DNA from: Domibacillus aminovorans
GTDB lineage: Bacteria; Bacillota; Bacilli; Bacillales; Domibacillaceae
Assembly (NCBI RefSeq): GCF_001643235.1
Contig: NZ_LQWY01000073.1
Coordinates: 1-64,000, forward strand
Direction of reading: 5' to 3'
DNA: 64,000 nt
This document shows, one piece after another, positions 34,452 to 42,493 of this stretch; positions within the stretch are counted from its first letter, which is position 1, and every line of letters begins with the position of its first letter. The position numbers were made by a program, and so were the translations under genes. Under the pieces are notes generated by a model. It ran no database searches, was not told where the DNA came from, and saw only the letters and a list, made by a program, of their open reading frames with translations.

Positions 34452-34535
34452 GTCATAACTCAAAAGAATTGAAACAGTTCGGAAGATATAATAATATCAG
34501 GGTGTCATTCAGTGTCTTAACTTAGTGTCATAAGT
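34449..34535 (+). repeat. AGTGTCWTAACT repeats before the serine recombinase
   Basis: Three close copies: AGTGTCATAACT at 34449-34460, AGTGTCTTAACT at 34511-34522 and AGTGTCATAAGT at 34524-34535, plus GGTGTCATTC at 34501. Their position directly before a resolvase-type gene fits recombinase binding subsites or an operator. Confidence 0.5.
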
Positions 34536-34560
34536 GAGCGCCGCAAAAGGAGCGATTTTA

Positions 34561-35121
34561 ATGAAATACGGATATGCACGGGTATCAACGGTAGGCCAGG
34601 ACTTACAGGTGCAGCTCGACATGTTAGAAAAGGAAGGCTGCGATAAGGTTTATTCGGAGAAGTTTACCAGAACGAAAGCGGATCGACCGGAGTTTCAAAA
34701 GGTACTAGCGGCGTTAGAAGCGGGAGACACGCTGGTCATAACGAAGCTCGACCGTTTTGCCAGATCAACGTCAGAGGCGCTTACAACCGTTAAGGAACTG
34801 TTCGAGCGCAGTGTAAAGGTACACGTATTAAACATGGGGCTAATCGAGAATACGTCAACAGGCCGCCTTATTTTTACGATTATGAGCGGGTTCGCCGAGT
34901 TTGAACGGGATACGATCTTGGAGCGTACGCAGGAGGGCAAGGCGATAGCCAAGCAGCGCCCGGACTTCCGTGAAGGCAGACCGCCGAAGTATACGAAGAA
35001 GCAGTTAAACCACGCATTGCAGTTACTCGAAACGCAATCGTATAAACAGGTTGAAGACTTAACGGGAATATCAAAGAGCACATTGATTCGCGCGAAAAAG
35101 GCAATGCAAGCGAAAGTTTAA
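34561..35121 (+). CDS. Small serine recombinase (resolvase/invertase family)
   Basis: A 186-residue site-specific recombinase of the Hin/TnpR type. The catalytic domain has the nucleophile Ser in [17 protein letters not shown] (Ser9), [41 protein letters not shown] and the E-helix. The C-terminal HTH domain shows [36 protein letters not shown]. The size is that of resolvases/invertases, not of large phage serine integrases. ATG 34561 is preceded by AAAGGAG. It appears intact, unlike the neighbouring tyrosine recombinase. It could resolve multimers, invert a segment, or be cargo from a transposon. Confidence 0.92.
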   Translation: MKYGYARVSTVGQDLQVQLDMLEKEGCDKVYSEKFTRTKADRPEFQKVLAALEAGDTLVITKLDRFARSTSEALTTVKELFERSVKVHVLNMGLIENTSTGRLIFTIMSGFAEFERDTILERTQEGKAIAKQRPDFREGRPPKYTKKQLNHALQLLETQSYKQVEDLTGISKSTLIRAKKAMQAKV

Positions 35122-35351
35122 TTAAATAAAAACGTAAAGGCTGAATGGTTTATGCCGGCGGCCTTTTTCATGTGTATTCGTTGACTCTCCATAGCGTCCA
35201 TGCAGTGTACCTTTACATCAGCCGTTCACACTTGATAAATTCTAAAATCAAAATGAGGGTGTTGGGTTTATTTACCACTTATATAAGTATCGCAGTTCAG
35301 TTTGCTAATCGATATAATTTGTATATTACATATAGAATTGGAGCGGTTAAT

Positions 35352-35666
35352 GTGGCTTTAGAAGATATAGTAAAAGGGACGAAAGAAAAATTAAAAAATG
35401 GGGAACCAATTTATTACCGAGAAAGTAGTGATGGAGAATATAAATCATGTCCTATGGATATAGAAGCAGCAACTGTATTTTGTAATAGATATATGAAATA
35501 CGATCCAGAAGCAAAACTTGTATGGGAATACAGGGTTAACGAGGATGATTTAATCGTAAAGAGAGTAATAGATATGGAGATTATTGAACATGTATTTGGA
35601 GAAAATGTGAAAATAAAACATGGATACGAATGTCTTAGAGAAGAACTAGATAATTATTTAAAATAG
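35352..35666 (+). CDS. Protein of unknown function in the spo0A element
   Basis: I do not recognise this 104-residue acidic protein. It starts at GTG 35352 (MALEDIVKGTKEKLKNG) with GGAG eight bases upstream; a longer frame open to 35145 lacks a good site. It has YYRESSDGEYKSCPMDIEAATVF, LVWEYRVNEDDLIVKR and a helical C-terminus, with no membrane segment. It is AT-rich relative to the housekeeping genes, in keeping with transfer on the element. Confidence 0.55.
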   Translation: MALEDIVKGTKEKLKNGEPIYYRESSDGEYKSCPMDIEAATVFCNRYMKYDPEAKLVWEYRVNEDDLIVKRVIDMEIIEHVFGENVKIKHGYECLREELDNYLK

Positions 35667-35886
35667 AATTAATAGAAGCTAAGCGTTTAAATGTAGAAAT
35701 GAAACGACATGTATCGACATAATGTCGAATTTTCTTGTTCGAAATAACTTGTCATCTACTTTCGGGTTAGTTACAATCAAGGCAACGAACACTTGACGAT
35801 AAACTGCCGGGTGTAAAACCGATAAAGAGTGACGTATAAAATCGATTATGTGAGTAATCAAGCCTTTAATTCGTAGACTGACGACC
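35667..35886. other. Right end of the spo0A element, non-coding
   Basis: No supported gene. Two copies of the arm-type motif lie at 35794-35810 (TGACGATAAACTGCCGG) and 35819-35834 (CCGATAAAGAGTGACG), the first of them inverted relative to 32680-32696. Confidence 0.6.
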
Positions 35887-35960
35887 AAGCAAAACCAACG
35901 AATAGTGGATTCATCGTGATGGTCGCGGACAAATTACGAATTGAGTATATGACTGCATAA
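35887..35960 (+). pseudogene. Detached spo0A 3' end (attR-like repeat)
   Basis: Encodes [23 protein letters not shown] plus stop, in the frame of spo0A but with no start or upstream gene. Two changes (Glu to Gly and Ala to Val) hit positions conserved in Spo0A, consistent with loss of constraint after displacement. Confidence 0.88.
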
Positions 35961-36031
35961 AAGTCTAAAACAGTGATAAATCCATTATCTAAAAGAGCGT
36001 AAAATAAAATGGACGTCGATAACTCCATCGC

Positions 36032-36083
36032 AACACTTTCAATTTCTTGGTTTAGTTAACTAAGAAATTGAAAGTGTTTTTTT
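36032..36083 (+). terminator. Strong intrinsic terminator, probable original spo0A terminator
   Basis: A 17-bp perfect stem (36032-36048 with 36062-36078), 13-base loop and T-run. It follows the displaced spo0A end by 71 bp. Confidence 0.88.
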
Positions 36084-36090
36084 GATGGGA

Positions 36091-36126
36091 AAAACATAAC
36101 CTTGACGTATATCAAGGTTATGTTTT
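36091..36126. terminator. Second strong hairpin downstream
   Basis: A 15-bp perfect stem, AAAACATAACCTTGA (36091-36105) with 36112-36126, six-base loop, U-tracts on both strands. From 36127 to 36230 I see nothing else. Confidence 0.75.
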
Positions 36127-36231
36127 AAAAAAGATCATTTAATTGGAAAGGCTGTTTCTGATACAATAGATTAGCAGGCGTTACCATCTTTATAGTGGAC
36201 AAGAAGAAGCAATCAGAAAGGCCAAGAACAA

Positions 36232-36273
36232 GAAAAGCGGTTTCAACCAAACATCTGATTGAGACCGCTTTTC
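36232..36273 (-). terminator. Intrinsic terminator of the DUF2627 gene
   Basis: A 15-bp stem with one G-U pair (36232-36246 with 36259-36273) directly at the stop of the minus-strand gene; AAAAG/CTTTT ends give U-tracts on both strands. Confidence 0.85.
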
Positions 36274-36274
36274 G

Positions 36275-36514
36275 TTATTCTTTATTCTGAAACTTTGGTT
36301 GCACTTTATCTTGCTTCCGGTCACGTCTAAAAATAAAGCCGGCGACAAAACCGAGACCGCCGAGAAACAGCAGCAAACCGGCTATAAACTGCATCCATAA
36401 AAAAGGAAATGGAGGCTGCAAAATACCAAAAAGCATGTCGCGCATTAATTTAATCCCCACTCCGGCAAGAAAGCCAGGAACGACGAGAATAAGTAAAGCA
36501 ATGATGCGGATCAT
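36275..36514 (-). CDS. yqzF: DUF2627 membrane protein (YqzF)
   Basis: A 79-residue protein with two membrane helices (residues 3-22 and 39-62) and a basic tail FRRDRKQDK. The motif PGFLAGVGIKLMRD and PPFPFLWMQFIAGLLLFLGGLGFVAGF is typical for DUF2627, which in B. subtilis is yqzF near the bkd genes. AGAGGG lies nine bases upstream of ATG 36514. Function unknown. Confidence 0.85.
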   Translation of the reverse strand: MIRIIALLILVVPGFLAGVGIKLMRDMLFGILQPPFPFLWMQFIAGLLLFLGGLGFVAGFIFRRDRKQDKVQPKFQNKE

Positions 36515-36684
36515 TGATCAAAACCCTCTTTCAAAAAGTCTTATTCACAAATCATAACGCACCCGTATCATTTGTCAAGAAAGCCTCGTCAACGTTAAAA
36601 CAACAAAAAATTCACTTATTACATGACATAGTTTTTAAAACCGTATACAATGATAATAGGATATATATAAAGGGGCGAATAAAT

Positions 36685-38109
36685 GTGGTAAAAGAATACG
36701 ATCTTGTCATTTTAGGCGGAGGAACAGGTGGCTATGTATCAGCAATTCGCGCCGCACAAGCTGGGCTTACAACAGCCATCGTCGAAAAAGAAAAGCTAGG
36801 CGGTACATGCCTTCATAAAGGCTGTATTCCGACGAAAGCTTTGCTTAGAAGTGCGGAAGTGTTTAGAACAGTTAAAGAAGCGGCTGTGTTTGGTATAGAG
36901 ACAGAAAATACATCGCTTCAATTTACGCATGTACAGAAAAGAAAAGAAAAAATTGTTCAGACGTTATATAACGGGGTACAATCATTAATGAAGAAAGGTA
37001 AAATAGACATATACAGCGGTGTTGGTAGATTACTTGGCCCATCTATATTTTCACCGATGGCGGGCACGATTTCCGTTGAAATGAACGATGGGACAGATAA
37101 CATCATGCTTGTACCTAAACAGGTCATTATTGCGACCGGTTCCCGGCCGAAAACATTGCCAGGTTTTGAAGTGGATGAAGAATGGATTTTATCGTCGAAT
37201 GAGGCACTTCAACTTAAAAAAGTGCCATCGTCTGTCATCATTGTTGGCGGAGGTGTGATTGGCATTGAATGGGCATCAATGCTTGCTGATTTTGGTGCAA
37301 ACGTAACAATTATTGAATATGCAGACCGTGTGATCCCGACGGAAGATGAAGATGTTTCAGCTGAAATGGCCCGTTTGTTAACGAAGCGAGGCATACGGAT
37401 TATGACCGGTGCAAAAGTGTGCTCGGATACAGTGGAAAAACAGCAAGGTGTGATTCGGGTAGAAGTGGAAATGAAAAATGGCCTACAATTAGTTGAAGCA
37501 GAAAAAATGCTTGTTTCTGTCGGCCGTGCTGCAAATATTGAACACATTGGACTGGAAAATACAGAAATTATCGTTGAAAATGGATGTATTCAAGTGAATG
37601 ATAGGATGCAAACAAATGAATCTCACATTTATGCGATTGGCGATGTGATCGGCGGGCTGCAGCTAGCACATGTTGCATCTTATGAAGGGATCACAGCAGT
37701 GGAACATATAGCAGGAGGGGATATTCATCCGATTGATTATACGACAGTCCCCAAATGTATATATTCAAGCCCTGAAGCCGCGAGTGTTGGATTGACTGAA
37801 CAGGAAGCTAGAAAAAAAGGGTTTCAAGTGAAGACAGGTAAGTTTCCGTTTCAAGCGATTGGGAAAGCACTCGTTTTTGGTGAAAATGATGGATTTGTGA
37901 AAATTGTTGCGGATGAAAAAACGAATGATCTACTCGGTGTTCATATCATTGGTCCGAATGCGACAGAGCTTATCTCAGAAGCAGCACTAGCACGCGTTCT
38001 TGATGCAGCAGCTTGGGAAGTGGGCACGATGATCCATCCGCATCCAACATTGTCTGAAGCGATTGGCGAAGCAGCGCTGTTAGTCGATGGCAAAGCCATT
38101 CATATGTAA
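36685..38109 (+). CDS. lpdV: Dihydrolipoyl dehydrogenase of the branched-chain complex
   Basis: E3 subunit: re-oxidises dihydrolipoyl-E2 with NAD. The 474-residue flavoprotein has the FAD motif DLVILGGGTGGYVSAIRAAQ, the redox-active disulfide GGTCLHKGCIPTKALL, the NAD motif IIVGGGVIGIEWA, the second FAD contact YAIGDVIGG, and the C-terminal His-Glu pair HPHPTLSEAIGEA. I start at GTG 36685 (AAAGGGG nine bases upstream); an open frame back to 36514 is not supported. The ptb-bcd-buk genes that precede it in B. subtilis are missing. Confidence 0.95.
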   Translation: MVKEYDLVILGGGTGGYVSAIRAAQAGLTTAIVEKEKLGGTCLHKGCIPTKALLRSAEVFRTVKEAAVFGIETENTSLQFTHVQKRKEKIVQTLYNGVQSLMKKGKIDIYSGVGRLLGPSIFSPMAGTISVEMNDGTDNIMLVPKQVIIATGSRPKTLPGFEVDEEWILSSNEALQLKKVPSSVIIVGGGVIGIEWASMLADFGANVTIIEYADRVIPTEDEDVSAEMARLLTKRGIRIMTGAKVCSDTVEKQQGVIRVEVEMKNGLQLVEAEKMLVSVGRAANIEHIGLENTEIIVENGCIQVNDRMQTNESHIYAIGDVIGGLQLAHVASYEGITAVEHIAGGDIHPIDYTTVPKCIYSSPEAASVGLTEQEARKKGFQVKTGKFPFQAIGKALVFGENDGFVKIVADEKTNDLLGVHIIGPNATELISEAALARVLDAAAWEVGTMIHPHPTLSEAIGEAALLVDGKAIHM

Positions 38110-38122
38110 AAGGAGAATAAAC

Positions 38123-39133
38123 ATGGAAAATAGGCATAAAAACATAGGATTATCTGATGAAACAGTGCTTGCGATGTATGAAACGATGCTGCTTGCGCGC
38201 CGGATCGATGAGCGTATGTGGTTATTAAACAGATCGGGCAAAATCCCGTTTGTTGTATCTGGACAAGGACAGGAAGCTGCACAGGTCGGCGCTGCATTTG
38301 CACTCGACCGCAGTCAAGATTACATATTGCCATATTATCGGGACACTGGCATTGTGCTGGCGTTTGGCATGACGGTTAAAGAATTAATGCTGTTCGTATT
38401 TGCCAAAGCAGAGGATCCAAACTCTGGCGGCCGGCAAATGCCCGGTCATTACGGACAAAAGAAAAACCGGATCGTCACAAATTCATCGCCAGTTACGACA
38501 CAGGTGCCTCATGCAGTAGGCATTGCGCTCGCCGCAAAAATGGAGAAAAAAGACTATATATCATTCGTTACGTTCGGTGAAGGATCATCCAATCAGGGGG
38601 ATTTTCATGAAGGAGCGAATTTTGCAGGGGTTCATAAGCTCCCGGTTATTTTAATGTGTGAAAATAATCAATATGCGATATCAGTGCCGGTAGACAAGCA
38701 GCTTGGTTCTGCCAAAGTGTCGGATCGGGCTATTGGATACGGGATGCCGGGATATACAATTGATGGGAATGATCCGCTTGAGGTGTATCAGTATGTAAAA
38801 GAAGCGGCGGACCGTGCACGACGAGGCGAAGGGCCGACATTGATTGAAACGATGATGTACCGTTTGACACCGCACACATCCGATGACGATGATCGTTCGT
38901 ATCGTACGGCAGAGGAAGTGGAAAAAGCGAAACTGGAAGACCCAATGATTACATTCCGTACATATGTGAAAGAAACGGGTGTATTAACGGATGAACGGGA
39001 ACAGCAAATGGAACGTGACATCCAGCAATTGATCGACGAAGCGACCGATTATGCTGAACAAGCGCCGTATGCAAAACCGGAACAGGCACTCGACTTTGTT
39101 TATGCCGAAACAGAACAGGAGGGGACTCGATAA
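38123..39133 (+). CDS. bkdAA: Branched-chain 2-oxoacid dehydrogenase E1 alpha
   Basis: Thiamine-dependent decarboxylase subunit. The 336-residue protein has the ThDP motif region FGEGSSNQGDFHEGANFAGVHKLPVILMCENN and the phosphorylation-loop-like YRLTPHTSDDDDRSYR. The start is ATG 38123 behind AAGGAG. It lies 13 bp after lpdV and its stop overlaps the bkdAB start. The complex supplies branched acyl-CoA primers for iso/anteiso fatty acids. Confidence 0.95.
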   Translation: MENRHKNIGLSDETVLAMYETMLLARRIDERMWLLNRSGKIPFVVSGQGQEAAQVGAAFALDRSQDYILPYYRDTGIVLAFGMTVKELMLFVFAKAEDPNSGGRQMPGHYGQKKNRIVTNSSPVTTQVPHAVGIALAAKMEKKDYISFVTFGEGSSNQGDFHEGANFAGVHKLPVILMCENNQYAISVPVDKQLGSAKVSDRAIGYGMPGYTIDGNDPLEVYQYVKEAADRARRGEGPTLIETMMYRLTPHTSDDDDRSYRTAEEVEKAKLEDPMITFRTYVKETGVLTDEREQQMERDIQQLIDEATDYAEQAPYAKPEQALDFVYAETEQEGTR

Positions 39134-40116
39134 TGCCTGTTATTTCTTATATCGATGCCGTTACAATGGCGCTCCGAGAAGAAATGGAGCGCGATTCGAA
39201 TGTGTTTATGCTTGGAGAAGACATAGGGAAAAAAGGCGGTGTTTTTAAAGCGACACAAGGATTGTATGAACAGTTTGGGGAGGAGCGCGTACTCGATACG
39301 CCGCTTTCAGAATCTGCTATCGCAGGTGTTGCGATTGGTGCAGCGATGGTTGGGAAACGGCCTGTTGCTGAAATGCAATTTGCGGATTTTATCATGCCGG
39401 CTGTCAATCAAATTATTTCAGAAGCCGCCCGCATTCGCTACCGGTCAAACAATGATTGGGACTGCCCCATCGTCATACGTGCCCCATACGGTGGAGGCAT
39501 TCATGGTGCGCTTTATCATTCGCAGTCCGTTGAAGCGATTTTTGCTAATCAGCCAGGTTTGAAAATTGTCATGCCGTCAACACCGTATGATGTGAAAGGA
39601 TTGCTAAAAGCAGCGATTCGTGATGAAGATCCGGTCCTGTTTTTCGAACATAAAAAAGCGTATCGATCTATAAAAGGAGAAGTGCCAAATGACGATTATG
39701 TGCTGCCGATTGGAAAAGCGGACGTGAAACGAAAAGGGGACGATATAACCGTTATTACGTATGGATTGTGCGTTCACTTCGCCCTGCAGGCTGCTGAAAA
39801 GTTAGCGAAAGACGGGATCGAAGCGGAAATCGTCGATTTGCGCACGGTGTACCCACTCGACCAAGAAACAATCATTGAGTCAGCCGCGAAAACAGGAAAA
39901 GTATTGCTTGTGACAGAAGATAATAAAGAAGGAAGCGTTATAAGCGAGGTGTCGGCGATTATTGCAGAAAATTGCTTGTTTGATCTCGATGCGCCGATTC
40001 AGCGGCTTGCGGGACCTGAGATACCAGCTATGCCATATGCACCGACGATGGAGAAATATTTTATGATGAATCCTGAAAAAGTCGAGAAAGCAATGCGGGA
40101 GCTGGCTGAATTTTAA
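39133..40116 (+). CDS. bkdAB: Branched-chain 2-oxoacid dehydrogenase E1 beta
   Basis: Partner of BkdAA. The 327-residue transketolase-like protein shows FMLGEDIGKKGGVFKATQGL, RVLDTPLSESAIAGVAIGAAMVG, EMQFADFIMPAVNQIISEAARIRYRS and YGGGIHGALYHSQS. It begins on the last base of the bkdAA stop. Confidence 0.95.
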   Translation: MPVISYIDAVTMALREEMERDSNVFMLGEDIGKKGGVFKATQGLYEQFGEERVLDTPLSESAIAGVAIGAAMVGKRPVAEMQFADFIMPAVNQIISEAARIRYRSNNDWDCPIVIRAPYGGGIHGALYHSQSVEAIFANQPGLKIVMPSTPYDVKGLLKAAIRDEDPVLFFEHKKAYRSIKGEVPNDDYVLPIGKADVKRKGDDITVITYGLCVHFALQAAEKLAKDGIEAEIVDLRTVYPLDQETIIESAAKTGKVLLVTEDNKEGSVISEVSAIIAENCLFDLDAPIQRLAGPEIPAMPYAPTMEKYFMMNPEKVEKAMRELAEF

Positions 40117-40143
40117 CTGTTTGTCAGAAAGGAGTTTTTCAAC

Positions 40144-41388
40144 ATGGCGATACAATATATAACAATGCCGAAACTTGGGGAGAGTGTCACAGAAGGAACG
40201 ATTACAAAATGGCTCGTGACACCTGGCGACCATGTAAATAAATATGATCCAATTGCAGAAGTATTAACGGACAAAGTAAACGCGGAAATTCCGTCATCAT
40301 TTACAGGAGCCATACAAGAAATTGTAGCGAAAGAAGATGAAGTATTGTCTGTTGGAGACGTTATTTGCACGATTGAAACAGAGGAAGTACAAGCTGTCCA
40401 AACGCAAGAAGAAGTCACTCAACTGGAAAAAAAAGCTGCAATAGATAATCGTGCCCGTTATTCACCTGCTGTCTTAAAACTTGCACAGCAGCACGATATT
40501 GATTTAAAAGCAATGAAAGGGTCAGGAAAAGGCGGCCGGATTACACGAAAAGATGTGCAGACACTTATTGATGCTGGTGGACAGCCGCAATCTGTTCAAG
40601 CATTGCCTGCTCAAACCCAGCCTGTACGAAAGCAGCCACGCCTTGCCCAAACCCAGCCTATTGTTGTACCAAACATACGAAGTGGTGACGATGACACAAT
40701 TATTCCGCTTGATAGTGTGAAACAAAGTGTTGCGGCTAATATGGTGCGAACGAAACAGGAAGTACCGCATGCGTGGATGATGGTTGAAGTCGATGTAACA
40801 AAACTCGTTGGATACCGTGATTCCATCAAGAAGTCATTTAAAGAAAATGAAGGCTATAATATCACTTATTTTGCTTTTTTTGTGAAAGCTGTAGCTCGAG
40901 CATTAAAGGAATTTCCAGAAATGAATGCTATGTGGGCAGGTGACCATATCGTCCGTAAAAAAGCCATTAATATTTCGATTGCAGTAGCAGCTGATGATAA
41001 ATTGTATGTTCCTGTTGTAAAGCAGGCTGACGAGAAATCGGTGAAGGGCATTGCAAAAAATGTAGTTGACCTTGCGAAAAAAGCACGCTCAGGTGTATTG
41101 TCATCAGAAGATGTCAATGGCGGTACATTTACCGTGAACAACACCGGTTCATTTGGTTCCGTACAGTCAATGGGTATTATTAATTATCCGCAAGCGGCGA
41201 TTTTACAAGTTGAATCGATTGTGAAGCGGCCGGTTATCATCGATGGCATGATCGCTGTGCGCGACATGGTTAACCTTTGCTTATCAATTGATCACCGTGT
41301 GCTTGATGGTCTTATTTGTGGGCGTTTTATGCAGCGCGTGAAAGAATTGCTCGAAAATGCGTCGGAAGAAACGATGCCAATCTATTGA
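40144..41388 (+). CDS. bkdB: Branched-chain 2-oxoacid dehydrogenase E2 (lipoamide acyltransferase)
   Basis: Core of the complex; moves the acyl group to CoA. The 414-residue protein is organised as a lipoyl domain with K44 in LTDKVNAEIP (residues 1-78), a peripheral-subunit-binding domain (YSPAVLKLAQQHDIDLKAMKGSGKGGRITRKDV, about 115-155), a Gln/Pro linker and the catalytic domain with DHRVLDG near the C-terminus. A strong terminator at 41388-41426 ends the lpdV-bkdB unit. Confidence 0.95.
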   Translation: MAIQYITMPKLGESVTEGTITKWLVTPGDHVNKYDPIAEVLTDKVNAEIPSSFTGAIQEIVAKEDEVLSVGDVICTIETEEVQAVQTQEEVTQLEKKAAIDNRARYSPAVLKLAQQHDIDLKAMKGSGKGGRITRKDVQTLIDAGGQPQSVQALPAQTQPVRKQPRLAQTQPIVVPNIRSGDDDTIIPLDSVKQSVAANMVRTKQEVPHAWMMVEVDVTKLVGYRDSIKKSFKENEGYNITYFAFFVKAVARALKEFPEMNAMWAGDHIVRKKAINISIAVAADDKLYVPVVKQADEKSVKGIAKNVVDLAKKARSGVLSSEDVNGGTFTVNNTGSFGSVQSMGIINYPQAAILQVESIVKRPVIIDGMIAVRDMVNLCLSIDHRVLDGLICGRFMQRVKELLENASEETMPIY

Positions 41389-41426
41389 AAAAAGGTGTTT
41401 TCTCAAGCGAGAAAACACCTTTTTTC
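41388..41426. terminator. Bidirectional terminator between bkdB and the DUF1002 gene
   Basis: A 16-17-bp stem (41388-41404 with 41409-41426), loop AAGC, with A/T runs at both ends. Confidence 0.93.
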
Positions 41427-41427
41427 A

Positions 41428-42288
41428 TTATTTAAATAATCCAGCGATGGCATCTACAATCGACTGAAGGAAGTCAAGAATGGACTGAAGAATGCCTTGT
41501 CCTTCTTCTGAGCTTTTAAAGCTGTTCCATTGCTCTTTCGCTTTATCAATTTGCGAATTGACTTGATCCCAGTTAATGTCCAAGTTTTTCATTTTATCAA
41601 ACAATGATGCGAGCTGATCTCGTTGCGCGTCGCTTAGTTGAATGTTCAATTCATTTGAAATATTGTTAATGATCACTTTAATTTCCTGAATAGTTTGTGG
41701 GTTTTGTACGGCGATTTCTTCCTTAATCCGTTCGATTAGATTCGTTGCTTCTTCCTGACCGATCTCATCGCCTAGTTTCGCTGTTGTGACCATTTCTTCA
41801 TTTGCGACTTGCTTTTGCTCTTCCGGAATTTTTTCACCGGTTGTCGACTCATATGCTTTAATAATTCCAGTTAACGCAGCCGTACCGGATACATTAAACG
41901 GCGCAGTAATATAAATTTCTGCATCTTTTACGCTCGCTGTTGTCAATGCATTTGTATACATTTCTTTTGAAACCCACGTAATATTTTTCGTCTCGACATT
42001 TAAGCCGGCACCAGACTCAGCTGTTGTAATTTTACTAGAAGAAATCGCTTTCGTTCCGATTTGTGCTTTTGGAATGTAATCACCTAAATATTGATGTTCT
42101 TCTGCATTTGAAACAGTAATGGTCTGCACATCAGCAGGTACATCCATTTCTGTCAGCAGCTGTTCTTTTTGAGCGGGTGTCAAGTTTTCGCCAAGTGTCA
42201 CAATGATGTCACCGGGTACGCTATCCGCTGAGACGACGGTCCCTAAACTGAAAATGGCAATAATAAGCAGGCTAAATAGTTTTCTCAT
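41428..42288 (-). CDS. DUF1002 (YpuA-like) secreted protein
   Basis: A 286-residue protein with a signal peptide (MRKLFSLLIIAIFSLGTVVSA, cleavage near residue 21). The DUF1002 domain follows: PGDIIVTLGENLTPAQKEQLL, KNITWVSKEMYTNAL and the helical C-terminus ending in amphipathic repeats ILQSILDFLQSIVDAIAGLFK. Homologous to B. subtilis YpuA; the function is unknown. It is not at the ypuA position of B. subtilis. Confidence 0.85.
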   Translation of the reverse strand: MRKLFSLLIIAIFSLGTVVSADSVPGDIIVTLGENLTPAQKEQLLTEMDVPADVQTITVSNAEEHQYLGDYIPKAQIGTKAISSSKITTAESGAGLNVETKNITWVSKEMYTNALTTASVKDAEIYITAPFNVSGTAALTGIIKAYESTTGEKIPEEQKQVANEEMVTTAKLGDEIGQEEATNLIERIKEEIAVQNPQTIQEIKVIINNISNELNIQLSDAQRDQLASLFDKMKNLDINWDQVNSQIDKAKEQWNSFKSSEEGQGILQSILDFLQSIVDAIAGLFK

Positions 42289-42430
42289 TTTTTCGCTCCT
42301 GAATAAAAAATTGCTCTTTTTTAAAAAAGAGTTACCAATAGAATAGCATGTCCCTCATAAATTTTCACGTTTTGTCCCGTACACATTGCCTGCTCTATAC
42401 CGTTTATAATACAATTAAGGAGAAATAAAT

Positions 42431-42493
42431 ATGTTTCTTTTTCGTGAATGCTTCAAATTGAAAACGATTTCATTAAAAGGGGTGGAAGCATGA
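42431..42493 (+). CDS. 20-codon leader ORF translationally coupled to mutA
   Basis: A short frame [20 protein letters not shown] with its own AAGGAG site eight bases before ATG 42431. Its stop TGA (42491-42493) overlaps the mutA ATG (42490-42492). TTTATAATA about 25 bp upstream is a possible -10. Reinitiation or coupling onto mutA is suggested. No repeated regulatory codons are seen. Confidence 0.45.
   Translation: MFLFRECFKLKTISLKGVEA

Larger units (their letters stand above)
32595..35960. mobile_element. Degraded integrative element inserted in the 3' end of spo0A
   Basis: The segment is bounded by a 74-bp imperfect direct repeat: 32595-32668 (the 3' end of intact spo0A) and 35887-35960 (a detached spo0A 3' end). 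The first 21 bp are identical and about eight mismatches are spread over the rest. Just inside the intact copy lies a tyrosine recombinase pseudogene, as usual for integrase next to attL. The interior also holds phage-type fragments, a 40-residue membrane peptide, an intact small serine recombinase and an unknown gene. Repeated CGATAAACTG-type motifs near both ends could be integrase arm sites. After the outer copy comes a strong terminator that was probably the original spo0A terminator. The integrase is broken, so the element is likely immobile unless helped in trans. Confidence 0.85.

Noticed and set aside
35887..35960. Second functional spo0A gene
   Set aside because: Only the last 24 codons exist, with no start and changes at conserved positions.
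36514..36684. 57-codon N-terminal extension of lpdV
   Set aside because: No homology or ribosome binding site; GTG 36685 fits the family start and has AAAGGGG upstream.
42289..42489. Cobalamin riboswitch before mutA
   Set aside because: Only about 200 bp, no B12-box; a short leader ORF is the only structure.
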